NCBI RefSeq assembly: GCF_900289115.1 | Contig: NZ_LT985196.1 | Location: 1,127,362 to 1,183,673, forward strand | DNA: 56,312 bases | DNA from: Janibacter massiliensis | Lineage (GTDB): Bacteria > Actinomycetota > Actinomycetes > Actinomycetales > Dermatophilaceae | Reading direction: 5' to 3' | Part shown: positions 9,617 to 20,137 of the stretch, in pieces | Layout: every line of letters starts with the position of its first letter | Numbering within the stretch: the first letter of the stretch is position 1 | Translations under genes and position numbers: made by a program | Notes under the pieces: generated by a model | The model's input: the letters and a program-made list of their open reading frames with translations, nothing else | What the model was told of the DNA's origin: nothing | Database searches by the model: none

Positions 9617-10566
9617 CACGCGTCGGCGCCATCGACTGCGGGACGAACTCGATCCGCCTCCTCGTCGCCGACCTCGTCGAGCCTGACGGCGCGCTCACCC
9701 TGCGCGAGATCGAGCGCACGATGCTCACCGTCCGGCTCGGCGAGGGCGTGGACCGGACCGGGCGGCTCGACCCGGCCGCACTCGAGCGGACCTTCGCCGC
9801 GGCCCGGCAGTACGCCGACCGGTGCCGGGAGCTCGCCGTCGAGCGGGTGCGCTTCGTCGCGACGTCCGCCTCACGGGACGCGGAGAACGCCGAGGAGTTC
9901 ACCACCGGCATCGCGAGCATCCTCGTGGACTGGGGCGTGGTGCCCGAGGTCGCCGCGGGCTCGGAGGAGGCGCACCTGTCGTTCGTCGGCGCGACGGGCG
10001 GGGTCGCGGCGGCCGGGTACCCCGCGCCCTATCTCGTCGTCGACCTCGGGGGTGGCTCGACCGAGTTCGTCCGCGGCGCCGGAACCGTCGTCGCTGCCCT
10101 GTCGACGGACATCGGGTGCGTCCGGCTCACCGAGCGGCATCTGCGCTCCGACCCTCCGACGGCGGACGAGGTCACGGCCGCCATGCACGACGTGGCCGCA
10201 GCCCTCGATGACGCGGAGGCCGAGGTCGGGTTCGGGGGCATCGCCACCCTCGTCGGCCTCGCCGGCAGCGTGACGACCGTCGCGGCCCACGCCCTCGGTC
10301 TGCCCGCGTACGACCGCGACGCGATCCACCTGGCCGAGCTCGACCCGTCGGTCATGGAGGAGTCCGCGATCGACCTGCTCGAGCGCACCCGCGCCGAGCG
10401 GCAGGAGCTGGGCTTCATGCACCCCGGCCGGGTCGACGTCATCGGCGCGGGCGCACTCGTGTGGCACCAGGTGATGGCGCGGGTGCGGGCGGCATCCCCG
10501 GACGTGCGGGTCGTCGCCAGCGAGTGCGACATCCTCGACGGGATCGCGCTCAGTCTCGCTCGGTGA
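9613..10566 (+). CDS. ppx: exopolyphosphatase Ppx/GppA family
   Basis: ASKHA-fold phosphatase expected to hydrolyse inorganic polyphosphate or pppGpp. At 317 aa it has only the two N-terminal catalytic domains and lacks the C-terminal HD-like domain of E. coli Ppx, as in other actinobacterial short forms. Motifs: phosphate-1 loop AIDCGTNSIRLLV at residues 6-18, ATSASRDAENAEEF, VVDLGGGSTEF for the phosphate-2 loop, and LAGSVTTVAAHALGL. ATG start overlaps the DUF501 stop. A tRNA-Leu follows. Confidence 0.93.
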   Translation: MTRVGAIDCGTNSIRLLVADLVEPDGALTLREIERTMLTVRLGEGVDRTGRLDPAALERTFAAARQYADRCRELAVERVRFVATSASRDAENAEEFTTGIASILVDWGVVPEVAAGSEEAHLSFVGATGGVAAAGYPAPYLVVDLGGGSTEFVRGAGTVVAALSTDIGCVRLTERHLRSDPPTADEVTAAMHDVAAALDDAEAEVGFGGIATLVGLAGSVTTVAAHALGLPAYDRDAIHLAELDPSVMEESAIDLLERTRAERQELGFMHPGRVDVIGAGALVWHQVMARVRAASPDVRVVASECDILDGIALSLAR

Positions 10567-10589
10567 CCGCCGGCGTGCGCGGGTAGACC

Positions 10590-10595
10590 TAGGAT
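10590..10595 (+). promoter_or_regulatory. candidate -10 element of the tRNA-Leu gene
   Basis: TAGGAT ends exactly 6 nt before the first base of the tRNA. With the usual 6-nt gap between -10 and +1, transcription would begin at the mature 5' end of the tRNA. No good -35 element is visible. Confidence 0.4.
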
Positions 10596-10601
10596 CATCC
10601 C

Positions 10602-10676
10602 GCCCCCGTGGCCCAACCGGCAGAGGCAGGCGCCTTAAAAGCGCTCACGGTGCGGGTTCGACTCCCGTCGGGGGCA
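10602..10676 (+). tRNA. tRNA-Leu (anticodon UAA), short variable loop
   Basis: Cloverleaf folds by eye: acceptor GCCCCCG/CGGGGGC (7 bp), D arm with a 3-bp GCC/GGC stem and the GG pair in the loop, anticodon stem GGCGC/GCGCT around loop CTTAAAA (anticodon TAA at 10636-10638), T arm GCGGG-TTCGACT-CCCGT, discriminator A at 10676. The 3' CCA is not encoded. The variable region is only about 6 nt, whereas bacterial tRNA-Leu normally has a long variable arm. Identity is assigned from the anticodon and A73. A tRNA-Leu at this place after ppx is also what I recall from mycobacteria (leuX). Confidence 0.9.
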
Positions 10677-10739
10677 CACCCACCCGGCTGGGCCGCTCGC
10701 CGTCCACAGCGGGGAACACCCGCCCCGCCCCGAACCTTC

Positions 10740-10745
10740 TATCCT
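10740..10745 (+). promoter_or_regulatory. candidate -10 element of the Bax-inhibitor gene
   Basis: TATCCT lies 44 nt upstream of the ATG, giving a leader that contains the GGGAGAACG ribosome-binding region. The preceding 60 bases are GC-rich with no recognisable -35. Confidence 0.4.
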
Positions 10746-10789
10746 GCAGATGGCGCACGTCGGAGGCGCCGCCGACCCCAGGGAGAACG

Positions 10790-11665
10790 ATGAGCAACCC
10801 GATCCTCGGCCGCGTCGAGAAGGACGCCCGGAGTGGTTACGCCGGCTTCGGTGGCCGCGGCCGGTCCGTCCCGCAGCCGGCGCCCGCCCAGCAGTCCTAC
10901 GGCCAGCTGGGAGCGCCGACCTACCCGCAGCCGACCTACCCGCAGGCCCAGCCCGCGCCCGCCCAGCGTGGCGTGACGCTCGACGACGTCATGGTCCGCA
11001 CGGGCGTGCTCTTCGCGATCATGCTCGTCGTCGCGGCGGGCGCCTGGGCGCTGGCGCCGACGTTCGGGCTCCTCATCTGGGGGGCCGGCCTCGTCGGCAC
11101 CCTCGCCATCGGGTTCGCGATCGCGTTCATGCGCGGGGTCAACGTGCCGCTCATCATCGCCTACGCCGTGTTCGAGGGTCTCTTCGTCGGCGCGATCAGC
11201 CGCAGCTACGCCACGGTCTTCGACGGCTACGCGACCGCGGACCCCGTCCCGCTGCACCAGAGCATCGTCGTCCAGGCGGTCCTCGGCACGCTCTGCGTCT
11301 TCGCCGCGATGCTCATGCTCTACAAGACGGGCCTCGTGAAGGTCACGGCCAAGTTCCGCTCGGTCGTGTCGATGATGCTCGTCGGCTATCTCCTCTTCGC
11401 GCTCGTCAACCTCGTCTTCGCGCTCGTGACGAACACGCCGTTCGGCATCGGCGGCACGGGGATCATCGGGATCGGCATCTCGGTGTTCGCGATCGGTCTG
11501 GCGGCCGTCACGCTCATGCTGGACTTCGACGACATCGAGACGGCCATCGCGACGGGCGCGCCGGTGAAGTATTCGTGGCTTCTCGGCATGGGCCTGCTCG
11601 TCACGCTCGTCTGGCTGTACCTCGAGATCCTCCGTCTCCTCGGCCGGCTCCGCTCCTCCGACTGA
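10790..11665 (+). CDS. Bax inhibitor-1/YccA-like integral membrane protein
   Basis: Polytopic membrane protein of 291 aa from the BI-1 superfamily. The first ~65 residues are cytoplasmic and Pro/Gln/Tyr-rich (repeated TYPQ units); seven hydrophobic helices follow, starting at VMVRTGVLFAIMLVVAAGA. The segment DFDDIETAIATGAPVKYSW with paired acidic residues before the last helix is the family hallmark tied to cation/proton sensing in BI-1 homologues. ATG start with GGGAG about 5 nt upstream. Bacterial function is not firmly established; Ca2+/H+ leak activity is known for the family. A small hypothetical gene follows after 16 nt. Confidence 0.88.
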   Translation: MSNPILGRVEKDARSGYAGFGGRGRSVPQPAPAQQSYGQLGAPTYPQPTYPQAQPAPAQRGVTLDDVMVRTGVLFAIMLVVAAGAWALAPTFGLLIWGAGLVGTLAIGFAIAFMRGVNVPLIIAYAVFEGLFVGAISRSYATVFDGYATADPVPLHQSIVVQAVLGTLCVFAAMLMLYKTGLVKVTAKFRSVVSMMLVGYLLFALVNLVFALVTNTPFGIGGTGIIGIGISVFAIGLAAVTLMLDFDDIETAIATGAPVKYSWLLGMGLLVTLVWLYLEILRLLGRLRSSD

Positions 11666-11681
11666 CGCGTCGCACCCGGCG

Positions 11682-11978
11682 TTGAGCGCCCCCCAACCCG
11701 TCCCGCGCGACGTGCTCGACGTCCTCGAGCGCGTCGCGCGGCGCTGGGCGGTCGTCCCGGTGGACCGGGCCAGGGACGCCCTGCCGACCGTCCACGCGCT
11801 GCTGTCCGACCTCGTCGACCCGGGCTCCGGTCCCGCGCCCGCCGGGGGCACCGACCTCGCGGTCGCCCAGCTGCGGGTGCTCGTCCACGACGCCTACGCG
11901 AACGCCCCGGGGTCCGTCCTGCCGGACGGGCTCCCGGGGCGTCTCACCGCGGTGCTCCGGGCCCTCGACGGGCCCTGA
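11682..11978 (+). CDS. small hypothetical protein
   Basis: 98-aa acidic, Ala/Leu/Asp-rich soluble protein that I do not recognise. It looks helical (VLDVLERVARRWAVVPVDRA ...) with no Cys, no signal peptide and no membrane segment. The only in-frame start near the upstream gene is TTG, with no clear ribosome-binding site, so the true start could be the GTG some 30 nt further in. Codon use (strong G/C at third positions) matches its neighbours. It follows the Bax-inhibitor gene closely and converges on the thiolase gene, 8 nt away. Confidence 0.55.
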   Translation: MSAPQPVPRDVLDVLERVARRWAVVPVDRARDALPTVHALLSDLVDPGSGPAPAGGTDLAVAQLRVLVHDAYANAPGSVLPDGLPGRLTAVLRALDGP

Positions 11979-11986
11979 GCGGCTGA

Positions 11987-13207
11987 TCAGGACAGGCGCT
12001 CGTAGATGATCGCCATGCCCTGACCACCGCCGACGCACATGGTCTCGAGACCGAAGGTCCCGTCCGTCTCGCGGAGGCCGTTGAGCAGCGTGGTCGTGAT
12101 CCGCGCGCCGGTGGCGCCGAACGGGTGGCCCAGGGCGATCGCGCCGCCGTGGACGTTGAGCTTGTCCTCGTCCATGCCGAGGTCGTCGGCGCTCGCGAGG
12201 ACCTGGACGGCGAAGGCCTCGTTGATCTCGTAGAGGTCGAGGTCGCCGATGGACATCTTCGTGTTCGCCAGGGCGTTGCGGGTGGCCTCGACCGGGCCCA
12301 TCCCCATGATCTCGGGCGACAGGGCGGACACGCCCGTCGCGACGACCCGGGCCAGCGGGGTGAGGCCGAGCTCCTTCGCCTTCGTGTCGCTCATGACGAC
12401 GAGGGCCGCGGCGCCGTCGTTGAGGGCGCAGCAGTTGCCGGCCGTGACGACGCCGTCCTCACGGAAGACCGGCTTGAGGCCGGCGACCTTCTCCAGCGTG
12501 ACGCCCGCGCGCGGCCCGTCGTCGGTGCTGACGACCGTGCCGTCGGCGAGGGTGACCGGCGTGATCTCGCGCTCGAAGAAGCCCGAGGCGATGGCGGCCT
12601 CGGCGCGGTTCTGGCTCCGCACGCCCCACTCGTCCATGCGGGCGCGATCCATGCCCCGCATGGTCGCGACGTTCTCGGCCGTCTGGCCCATCGCGAGGTA
12701 GACATCAGGCAGGAGACCCTGCTCGCGCGGGTCGGTCCACCGCTCGTTCGTCCGGGCCATCTCCTCGCTGCGGGAGCGGGCGTCGGCGAACACCGGGTTC
12801 ATGTCCTCCTCCGGCACGCCACCGGCGCCGGCGAAGGTCGTGTACTGGCTGACGCACTCGACGCCGCCGGAGACGAAGATGTCGCCCTCACCGGCCTTGA
12901 TCGCGTGGTACGCCATGCGCGTCGTCTGGACCGAGCTCGCGCAGAACCGGTTGACGGTCGTGCCGGGCAGGCGGTCGTAGCCCGCGAGGACGGCGATGAC
13001 GCGGGCCATGTTCGACCCGTGGCGGTGGCTCGGCTCGGCGCAGCCCCAGTGCAGGTCGTCGACGTCGTTGCCGTCGAGGCCGATCTTGTCGAGGGCGGCC
13101 TTGACCATCTGCGCCGACAGGTCGTCGGGACGGATGTCCTTGAGCGAGCCCTTGAAGGCGCGCCCGATGGGGGAGCGGGCGGTCGAGACGATGACGGCGT
13201 CGGTCAT
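11987..13207 (-). CDS. acetyl-CoA C-acyltransferase (thiolase)
   Basis: Thiolase-superfamily enzyme of 406 aa, catalysing thiolytic cleavage of 3-ketoacyl-CoA or its reverse. The nucleophilic Cys is Cys89 in NRFCASSVQT; the catalytic His is His361 in GHPFGATG; the second active-site Cys is Cys391 in CVGGGQG. The start is the ATG preceded by GAGGAGA; the longer open frame upstream overlaps the SGNH hydrolase region and lacks similarity. Sequence style is that of the FadA/FadI-like degradative acetyl-CoA acetyltransferases of actinobacteria; substrate chain length cannot be read from sequence. The reductase at 14.4 kb could feed the same pathway, but they are not co-transcribed. Confidence 0.93.
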   Translation of the reverse strand: MTDAVIVSTARSPIGRAFKGSLKDIRPDDLSAQMVKAALDKIGLDGNDVDDLHWGCAEPSHRHGSNMARVIAVLAGYDRLPGTTVNRFCASSVQTTRMAYHAIKAGEGDIFVSGGVECVSQYTTFAGAGGVPEEDMNPVFADARSRSEEMARTNERWTDPREQGLLPDVYLAMGQTAENVATMRGMDRARMDEWGVRSQNRAEAAIASGFFEREITPVTLADGTVVSTDDGPRAGVTLEKVAGLKPVFREDGVVTAGNCCALNDGAAALVVMSDTKAKELGLTPLARVVATGVSALSPEIMGMGPVEATRNALANTKMSIGDLDLYEINEAFAVQVLASADDLGMDEDKLNVHGGAIALGHPFGATGARITTTLLNGLRETDGTFGLETMCVGGGQGMAIIYERLS

Positions 13208-13260
13208 GGGGATCTCCTCGGTGGGACGGACGGATCCCCCCGATCGTAGGCGGCGGGTGC

Positions 13261-16408
<3,148 letters not shown>

Positions 16409-16434
16409 GGGCGGCCGCAGTCCTCCCGCCGAGC

Positions 16435-16478
16435 GAATCGACTCGTGGTCACCGGATCCGGTGACCACGAGTCGATTC
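16435..16478. repeat. 44-bp perfect palindrome, copy 1
   Basis: A perfect inverted repeat with two 22-nt arms and no loop, centred on TCACCGGATCCGGTGA. It lies between the converging dienoyl-CoA-reductase-type gene and msrA. A second copy at 31376-31421 shares the 30-bp centre exactly and differs at two positions in each arm, with both changes compensated. No T tract follows. It could serve as a bidirectional terminator or a REP-like element. Confidence 0.9.
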
Positions 16479-16514
16479 ACCGTGCGCGAGCGTCGCTCGC
16501 GGCGGGGGCCCTCG

Positions 16515-17162
16515 TCAGAGGGTGGGGAGGCGGCAGCCGTTCGGGCCGTGGTTGCAGTACCCGCCTGGGTTCTTGTCGAGGTACTGCTGGTGCTCCTCCT
16601 CGGCGTACCAGAACGGGCCCGCCTGCGCCGCGTCGACGATCTCCGTCGTGATCGTGCCCGCACCGGCCGCCGTGAGCACGCCCTGGAAGGCATCGCGCGT
16701 GCGCTCGGCGGCCTCGCGCTGCTCGGGGGTCGTCGGGAAGATCGCCGACCGGTACTGGGTGCCGATGTCGTTGCCCTGCCGGTTCGCCGTCGTCGGGTCG
16801 TGGTTCTCCCAGAAGGCGCGCAGCAGCTCGGTCGGGGTCGTTCGGGCCGGGTCGTAGGCCACGAGGACCGTCTCGGTGTGCCCGGTCCGGCCCGTGCAAG
16901 TCTCGGCATAGGTCGGGTTCGGGGTGTACCCGCCCATGTAGCCGGCGGCGGTCGTCACCACGCCGGGCAGCTGCCAGTAGATCCGCTCGACCCCCCAGAA
17001 GCAGCCCATCGCGACGTAGAGGACCTGGGTCCCCTCGGGCCACGGGCCCTCCAACGGTGTGCCGAGCACCGTGTGCGTCCCGCTCAGGGCGAAGGGCCGC
17101 TGCGGGCGGCCGGGCAGCGCCTCGTCGGGGCCGATGCGTTCAGGGCGACGTCGTCCGATCAC
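16515..17162 (-). CDS. msrA: peptide-methionine (S)-S-oxide reductase MsrA
   Basis: Repairs oxidised methionine (S-epimer) in proteins and free methionine. The 215-aa protein has the catalytic Cys54 in MGCFWGVER, then GYMGGYTPNPTYAETCTGRTGHTE and the QQYLDKNPGGYC region bearing resolving cysteines. The N-terminal extension (DEALPGRPQRPF, then GTPLEGPWPEG) is typical of actinobacterial and E. coli-type long MsrA and supports the GTG start, which has GGAGAG just upstream, although closer than usual. The gene is divergent from the WXG100-like gene and converges on the palindrome. Confidence 0.95.
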   Translation of the reverse strand: MIGRRRPERIGPDEALPGRPQRPFALSGTHTVLGTPLEGPWPEGTQVLYVAMGCFWGVERIYWQLPGVVTTAAGYMGGYTPNPTYAETCTGRTGHTETVLVAYDPARTTPTELLRAFWENHDPTTANRQGNDIGTQYRSAIFPTTPEQREAAERTRDAFQGVLTAAGAGTITTEIVDAAQAGPFWYAEEEHQQYLDKNPGGYCNHGPNGCRLPTL

Positions 17163-17289
17163 CTCTCCATGCTCGCAGACGGGGAGTTCTCCCCATCGAG
17201 CCACCGCCCCTGTCCCCGTATCGTCGTCGGTGCCGGCAGGAGCCGGGTTGGGACACCAGGTGCAGGGCGCGACCGAGGGGAGAGGCCAC

Positions 17290-18744
17290 ATGGTCCAGGT
17301 GACGCACGGGGCCGATGTCGAGGCGCTGCGCGACATCGGCCCACGGTTCATCGCGCTGGGCAAGCGCGCCGAGGGGGTCGTCGCCGAGGGGCAGGCGATG
17401 ATGACGACCCTGCGCGGGGCCTGGGAGGGCGCCGACTTCGAGGAGCTCGACCAGCGCTGGCAGCGCACGCGTCGACGTGCCGACGAGGCTGCCCAGGCGC
17501 TCGGTCGACGGGGTGTCGAGCTCCTCGCGGTCGCCGACGAGCAGGAGCAGACCAGCTCCTCCAGCGGCGTGAACGTCGAGGCGCCCCACGCCGCCTTCGC
17601 GGGCGCGCCCGGGGGCGGTGGCGGGGGAGCCGCGGCCGACGGCGGCGAGAGCCGGGCCGCGTTCCGCGACGAGCCGCGCGACCCGGCGATCGGCGGCGGG
17701 CCGGCGAGGTGGGCGAGCGGATCCGCGCGCGGCGCCCTGAGCTGGACCACCCCCGGCGGGCCGGAGCCGTCGATCGGGGCGCTGACCGACCTCCTCGCGG
17801 GCCGGACCGGGCTGCGGCAGCACGACCCCTTCACCCCCGTCGACGCGGCGCTCGTCACCGGCTTCGCCCTCGGGGTCGGAGCCCTCACCGGCAGCCTCGC
17901 GATCGACCAGATCCGGCAGCTGCTCCTGGCGCTGGGTCCGTGGTCCACCGTCGAGCCGCCGCACGCCGCGCCGGCGCCCGACCGCGACCACCTCGTCATG
18001 CCGCGCGGCGTGGCCGACTGGGCCGACCCGGGTGAGGCCCCGCGCTTCGCGGTCCCCGCCCCCGGCGACCAGATGGTCGAAGGAGCGATGAAGACGGTCG
18101 GGGCCGACCCGGTCCAGGGCGCGATGATGCCCACCGTCGAGACGACGGCCGGCTCCGACCTCGGGTCCGGCTCGGTCGCATCGACGCCCTCGACGGATCC
18201 GGGCTCCGCGACCTCGCCGGTCTCGGCCGACCCCGGCACCGGCTCCAGCGGTAGTGGCTCGAGCACCGGTAGCGGCTCGAGCGGCGGCTCGGGCAGCGGC
18301 GCTGGCGCGGACGCCGCCGGGTCGTCCTCCGGATCCGGCGGCGCAGGAGCCGCCGGTGGCTCGGACGCGTCCCACGGCGGCGGGCACCCGGGTGGCGCGG
18401 GCGGCCCGGTCGGCGGGTTCACGGTGGGTGGCGCGATGGCCGCCGACCTCGCGACGGGCGGGCCCGGCGATGCTGGGGCCACGGGTGGGCCGTCCTCGGG
18501 CGAGATCGTCGGCGGCGTCGCCCCGGCGAGCGCAGCCGTCGGTGGCTGGCCCGACATGGGGGCCATGGGCGCTGGCGTCCTCGGGGCCGGGTCGCTCGCC
18601 GGCTTGGGGGCCGCGGGGGCGGCCGGCATGGCGCTGCGCGGTGGTGGCGGCGGTGGTGGGACGGACGCGAGCGAGCTCGCCGAGGCCGGGACGATGCTCG
18701 GCCAGATGCCCGACGACGCTGCCGGAGCGGCCCCGGCCGTCTGA
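17290..18744 (+). CDS. WXG100-like protein with long Gly/Ser-rich C-terminal region
   Basis: 484-aa protein not recognised as a named family. The first ~95 residues are a helix-turn-helix hairpin with the motif AWEG at residues 44-47 (Trp45-Glu-Gly47), in the place expected for WXG100/ESAT-6-type proteins, flanked by two amphipathic helices. After EQEQTSSSSG the sequence becomes low-complexity: Gly/Ala/Pro, a moderately hydrophobic patch around residues 182-215, then a run of Gly/Ser dipeptides (about 315-375), and a Gly/Ala-rich hydrophobic stretch (about 427-455). ATG start with GGGGAGAGG upstream. No EccC, EccB/D or other type VII secretion gene is present in the window. A secreted or surface role is inference. 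Confidence 0.7.
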   Translation: MVQVTHGADVEALRDIGPRFIALGKRAEGVVAEGQAMMTTLRGAWEGADFEELDQRWQRTRRRADEAAQALGRRGVELLAVADEQEQTSSSSGVNVEAPHAAFAGAPGGGGGGAAADGGESRAAFRDEPRDPAIGGGPARWASGSARGALSWTTPGGPEPSIGALTDLLAGRTGLRQHDPFTPVDAALVTGFALGVGALTGSLAIDQIRQLLLALGPWSTVEPPHAAPAPDRDHLVMPRGVADWADPGEAPRFAVPAPGDQMVEGAMKTVGADPVQGAMMPTVETTAGSDLGSGSVASTPSTDPGSATSPVSADPGTGSSGSGSSTGSGSSGGSGSGAGADAAGSSSGSGGAGAAGGSDASHGGGHPGGAGGPVGGFTVGGAMAADLATGGPGDAGATGGPSSGEIVGGVAPASAAVGGWPDMGAMGAGVLGAGSLAGLGAAGAAGMALRGGGGGGGTDASELAEAGTMLGQMPDDAAGAAPAV

Positions 18745-18757
18745 CGGCCCCTCCCCC

Positions 18758-18763
18758 TAGGCT
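18758..18763 (+). promoter_or_regulatory. -10 element placing the MutL-like mRNA start at its GTG
   Basis: TAGGCT ends 6 nt before the start codon, and no ribosome-binding site precedes the gene. This predicts a leaderless transcript. Confidence 0.55.
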
Positions 18764-18769
18764 GGGCCA

Positions 18770-20137
18770 GTGGCCCAGCACCGTGCCCCGATCCTCTGCG
18801 TCGACGTCGGGTCGACGTGGACCAAGGCGGCGCTCGTCGCTGCCGACGGGTCGTTCCGCACCGCTCAGCGCCCCACCGACGCCGGGCGGACCGACGTGGC
18901 GCTCACCCTCGACCGGCTGCGCACGGACCTCGACGCCCCGGACGCCCCGTGGCGGGCGTGCTCGTCGGCCGGGGGAGGACTCCGCATCGCCGTCGTCGGG
19001 TTCGAGCGGGAGGTCACCGCGCGCGCGGGCTCCCTCGTCGCGCTGAGCGCCGGGGGATCGGTCGTCCACGTCGCCTCCGGCGCCCTCGACACCGACCCCG
19101 AGGCCCTCGCCGCCCTCGCCGAGGCCCGGCCGGACGTCCTCCTCCTCGTCGGCGGCACCGACGGCGGCAACGCGGCGGTCCTCCTGCGGAACGCGGCCGC
19201 GCTCGCCGGGGCCGAGCCGCTGCGCGAGGTGCCGGTCGTCGTCGCCGGCAACCGGGAGGCCGCGCCGACCGCCGCCGCGACCCTCGTCGCCGGCGGCCGG
19301 ACCGTGACGTGCGTCGAGAACGTCCTGCCGGCGATCGGCACGATCGAGCCCGCCGCCGCCCGCTCGGCGATCCGTGCCGCGTTCCTCGATCACGTCATCG
19401 GCGGCAAGCACCTCACGGCCGACCCGGCCGTCCTCGCCGGGGTGATCGGGCCGACCCCCGACCTCGTCCTCATCGGCGTCGAGGTCCTCGCCCGGGTCGC
19501 CGGGTGCGACGTCCTCGTCGTCGACGTCGGCGGCGCGACGACCGACGTCTACTCCGTCATCACACCTGCGGGGGAGGACGCCGAGATCGTCGGTGACGTC
19601 GTCGCGCCGCTGTGGCAGGCACGGACCGTCGAGGCGGACCTCGGCATGCGGTGGAGCGCGGCGACGACCCTCGAGGCAGCACGGCGCGAGGGCCTGGCGG
19701 TGCCGGACGACCTCGCGGCGCACGCCTGGGCCGCTGCGGACCACCCCTCCTGGGTGCCGACGACCGATGCCGCGTGGGCGCTCGATCTCGCGCTCGGCGG
19801 CCTGGCCGCGCGGGTGGCGGTCCGTCGGCACGCCCGCCCGTCGGTTCCGGGGGCGCAGCCCCGACCGCTGTCCGAGGTCGGGCTCCTCGTGGGCAGCGGG
19901 GGCGTCCTGCGGGCGGCGGTCGCCCGGGCGGGGGGCTCGCGGTCCGCCGTGATCGATGCCGTCCTCGCGCCGGTCCTCGCCGACCGCGCCGGGAGCTGGG
20001 CCCTGCCGCACGCCGCCCGCCCCGTCGTCGACGGCCGCTACGTCCTGGCCGCGGCGGGAATGCTCGAGCGCGACCACCCGGACCGGGCGGCCGCGCTCGT
20101 GCGGGACGTGCTGGGCGGGGTCGCTCAGCCGGTGTAG
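18770..20137 (+). CDS. glutamate mutase MutL/GlmL-family ASKHA protein
   Basis: 455-aa ATPase-fold protein related to GlmL/MutL, the putative repair or activation factor encoded beside B12-dependent glutamate mutase in clostridia. Visible motifs: LCVDVGSTWTKAALV (phosphate-1), LLVGGTDGGN, VVVAGNREA, and VVDVGGATTDVYSV (phosphate-2), followed by GLLVGSGGVLRAAV. No mutase subunit (MutS/MutE) is in the window, so this is an orphan copy whose partner must lie elsewhere or be different. Leaderless start predicted. Its last 13 bases overlap the end of the convergent greA gene. Confidence 0.82.
   Translation: MAQHRAPILCVDVGSTWTKAALVAADGSFRTAQRPTDAGRTDVALTLDRLRTDLDAPDAPWRACSSAGGGLRIAVVGFEREVTARAGSLVALSAGGSVVHVASGALDTDPEALAALAEARPDVLLLVGGTDGGNAAVLLRNAAALAGAEPLREVPVVVAGNREAAPTAAATLVAGGRTVTCVENVLPAIGTIEPAAARSAIRAAFLDHVIGGKHLTADPAVLAGVIGPTPDLVLIGVEVLARVAGCDVLVVDVGGATTDVYSVITPAGEDAEIVGDVVAPLWQARTVEADLGMRWSAATTLEAARREGLAVPDDLAAHAWAAADHPSWVPTTDAAWALDLALGGLAARVAVRRHARPSVPGAQPRPLSEVGLLVGSGGVLRAAVARAGGSRSAVIDAVLAPVLADRAGSWALPHAARPVVDGRYVLAAAGMLERDHPDRAAALVRDVLGGVAQPV

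Noticed and set aside
10602-10676. tRNA-Leu as an attachment site of an integrated element
   Set aside because: No integrase, no duplicated tRNA 3' end and no change of composition follow; the neighbours are core genes.
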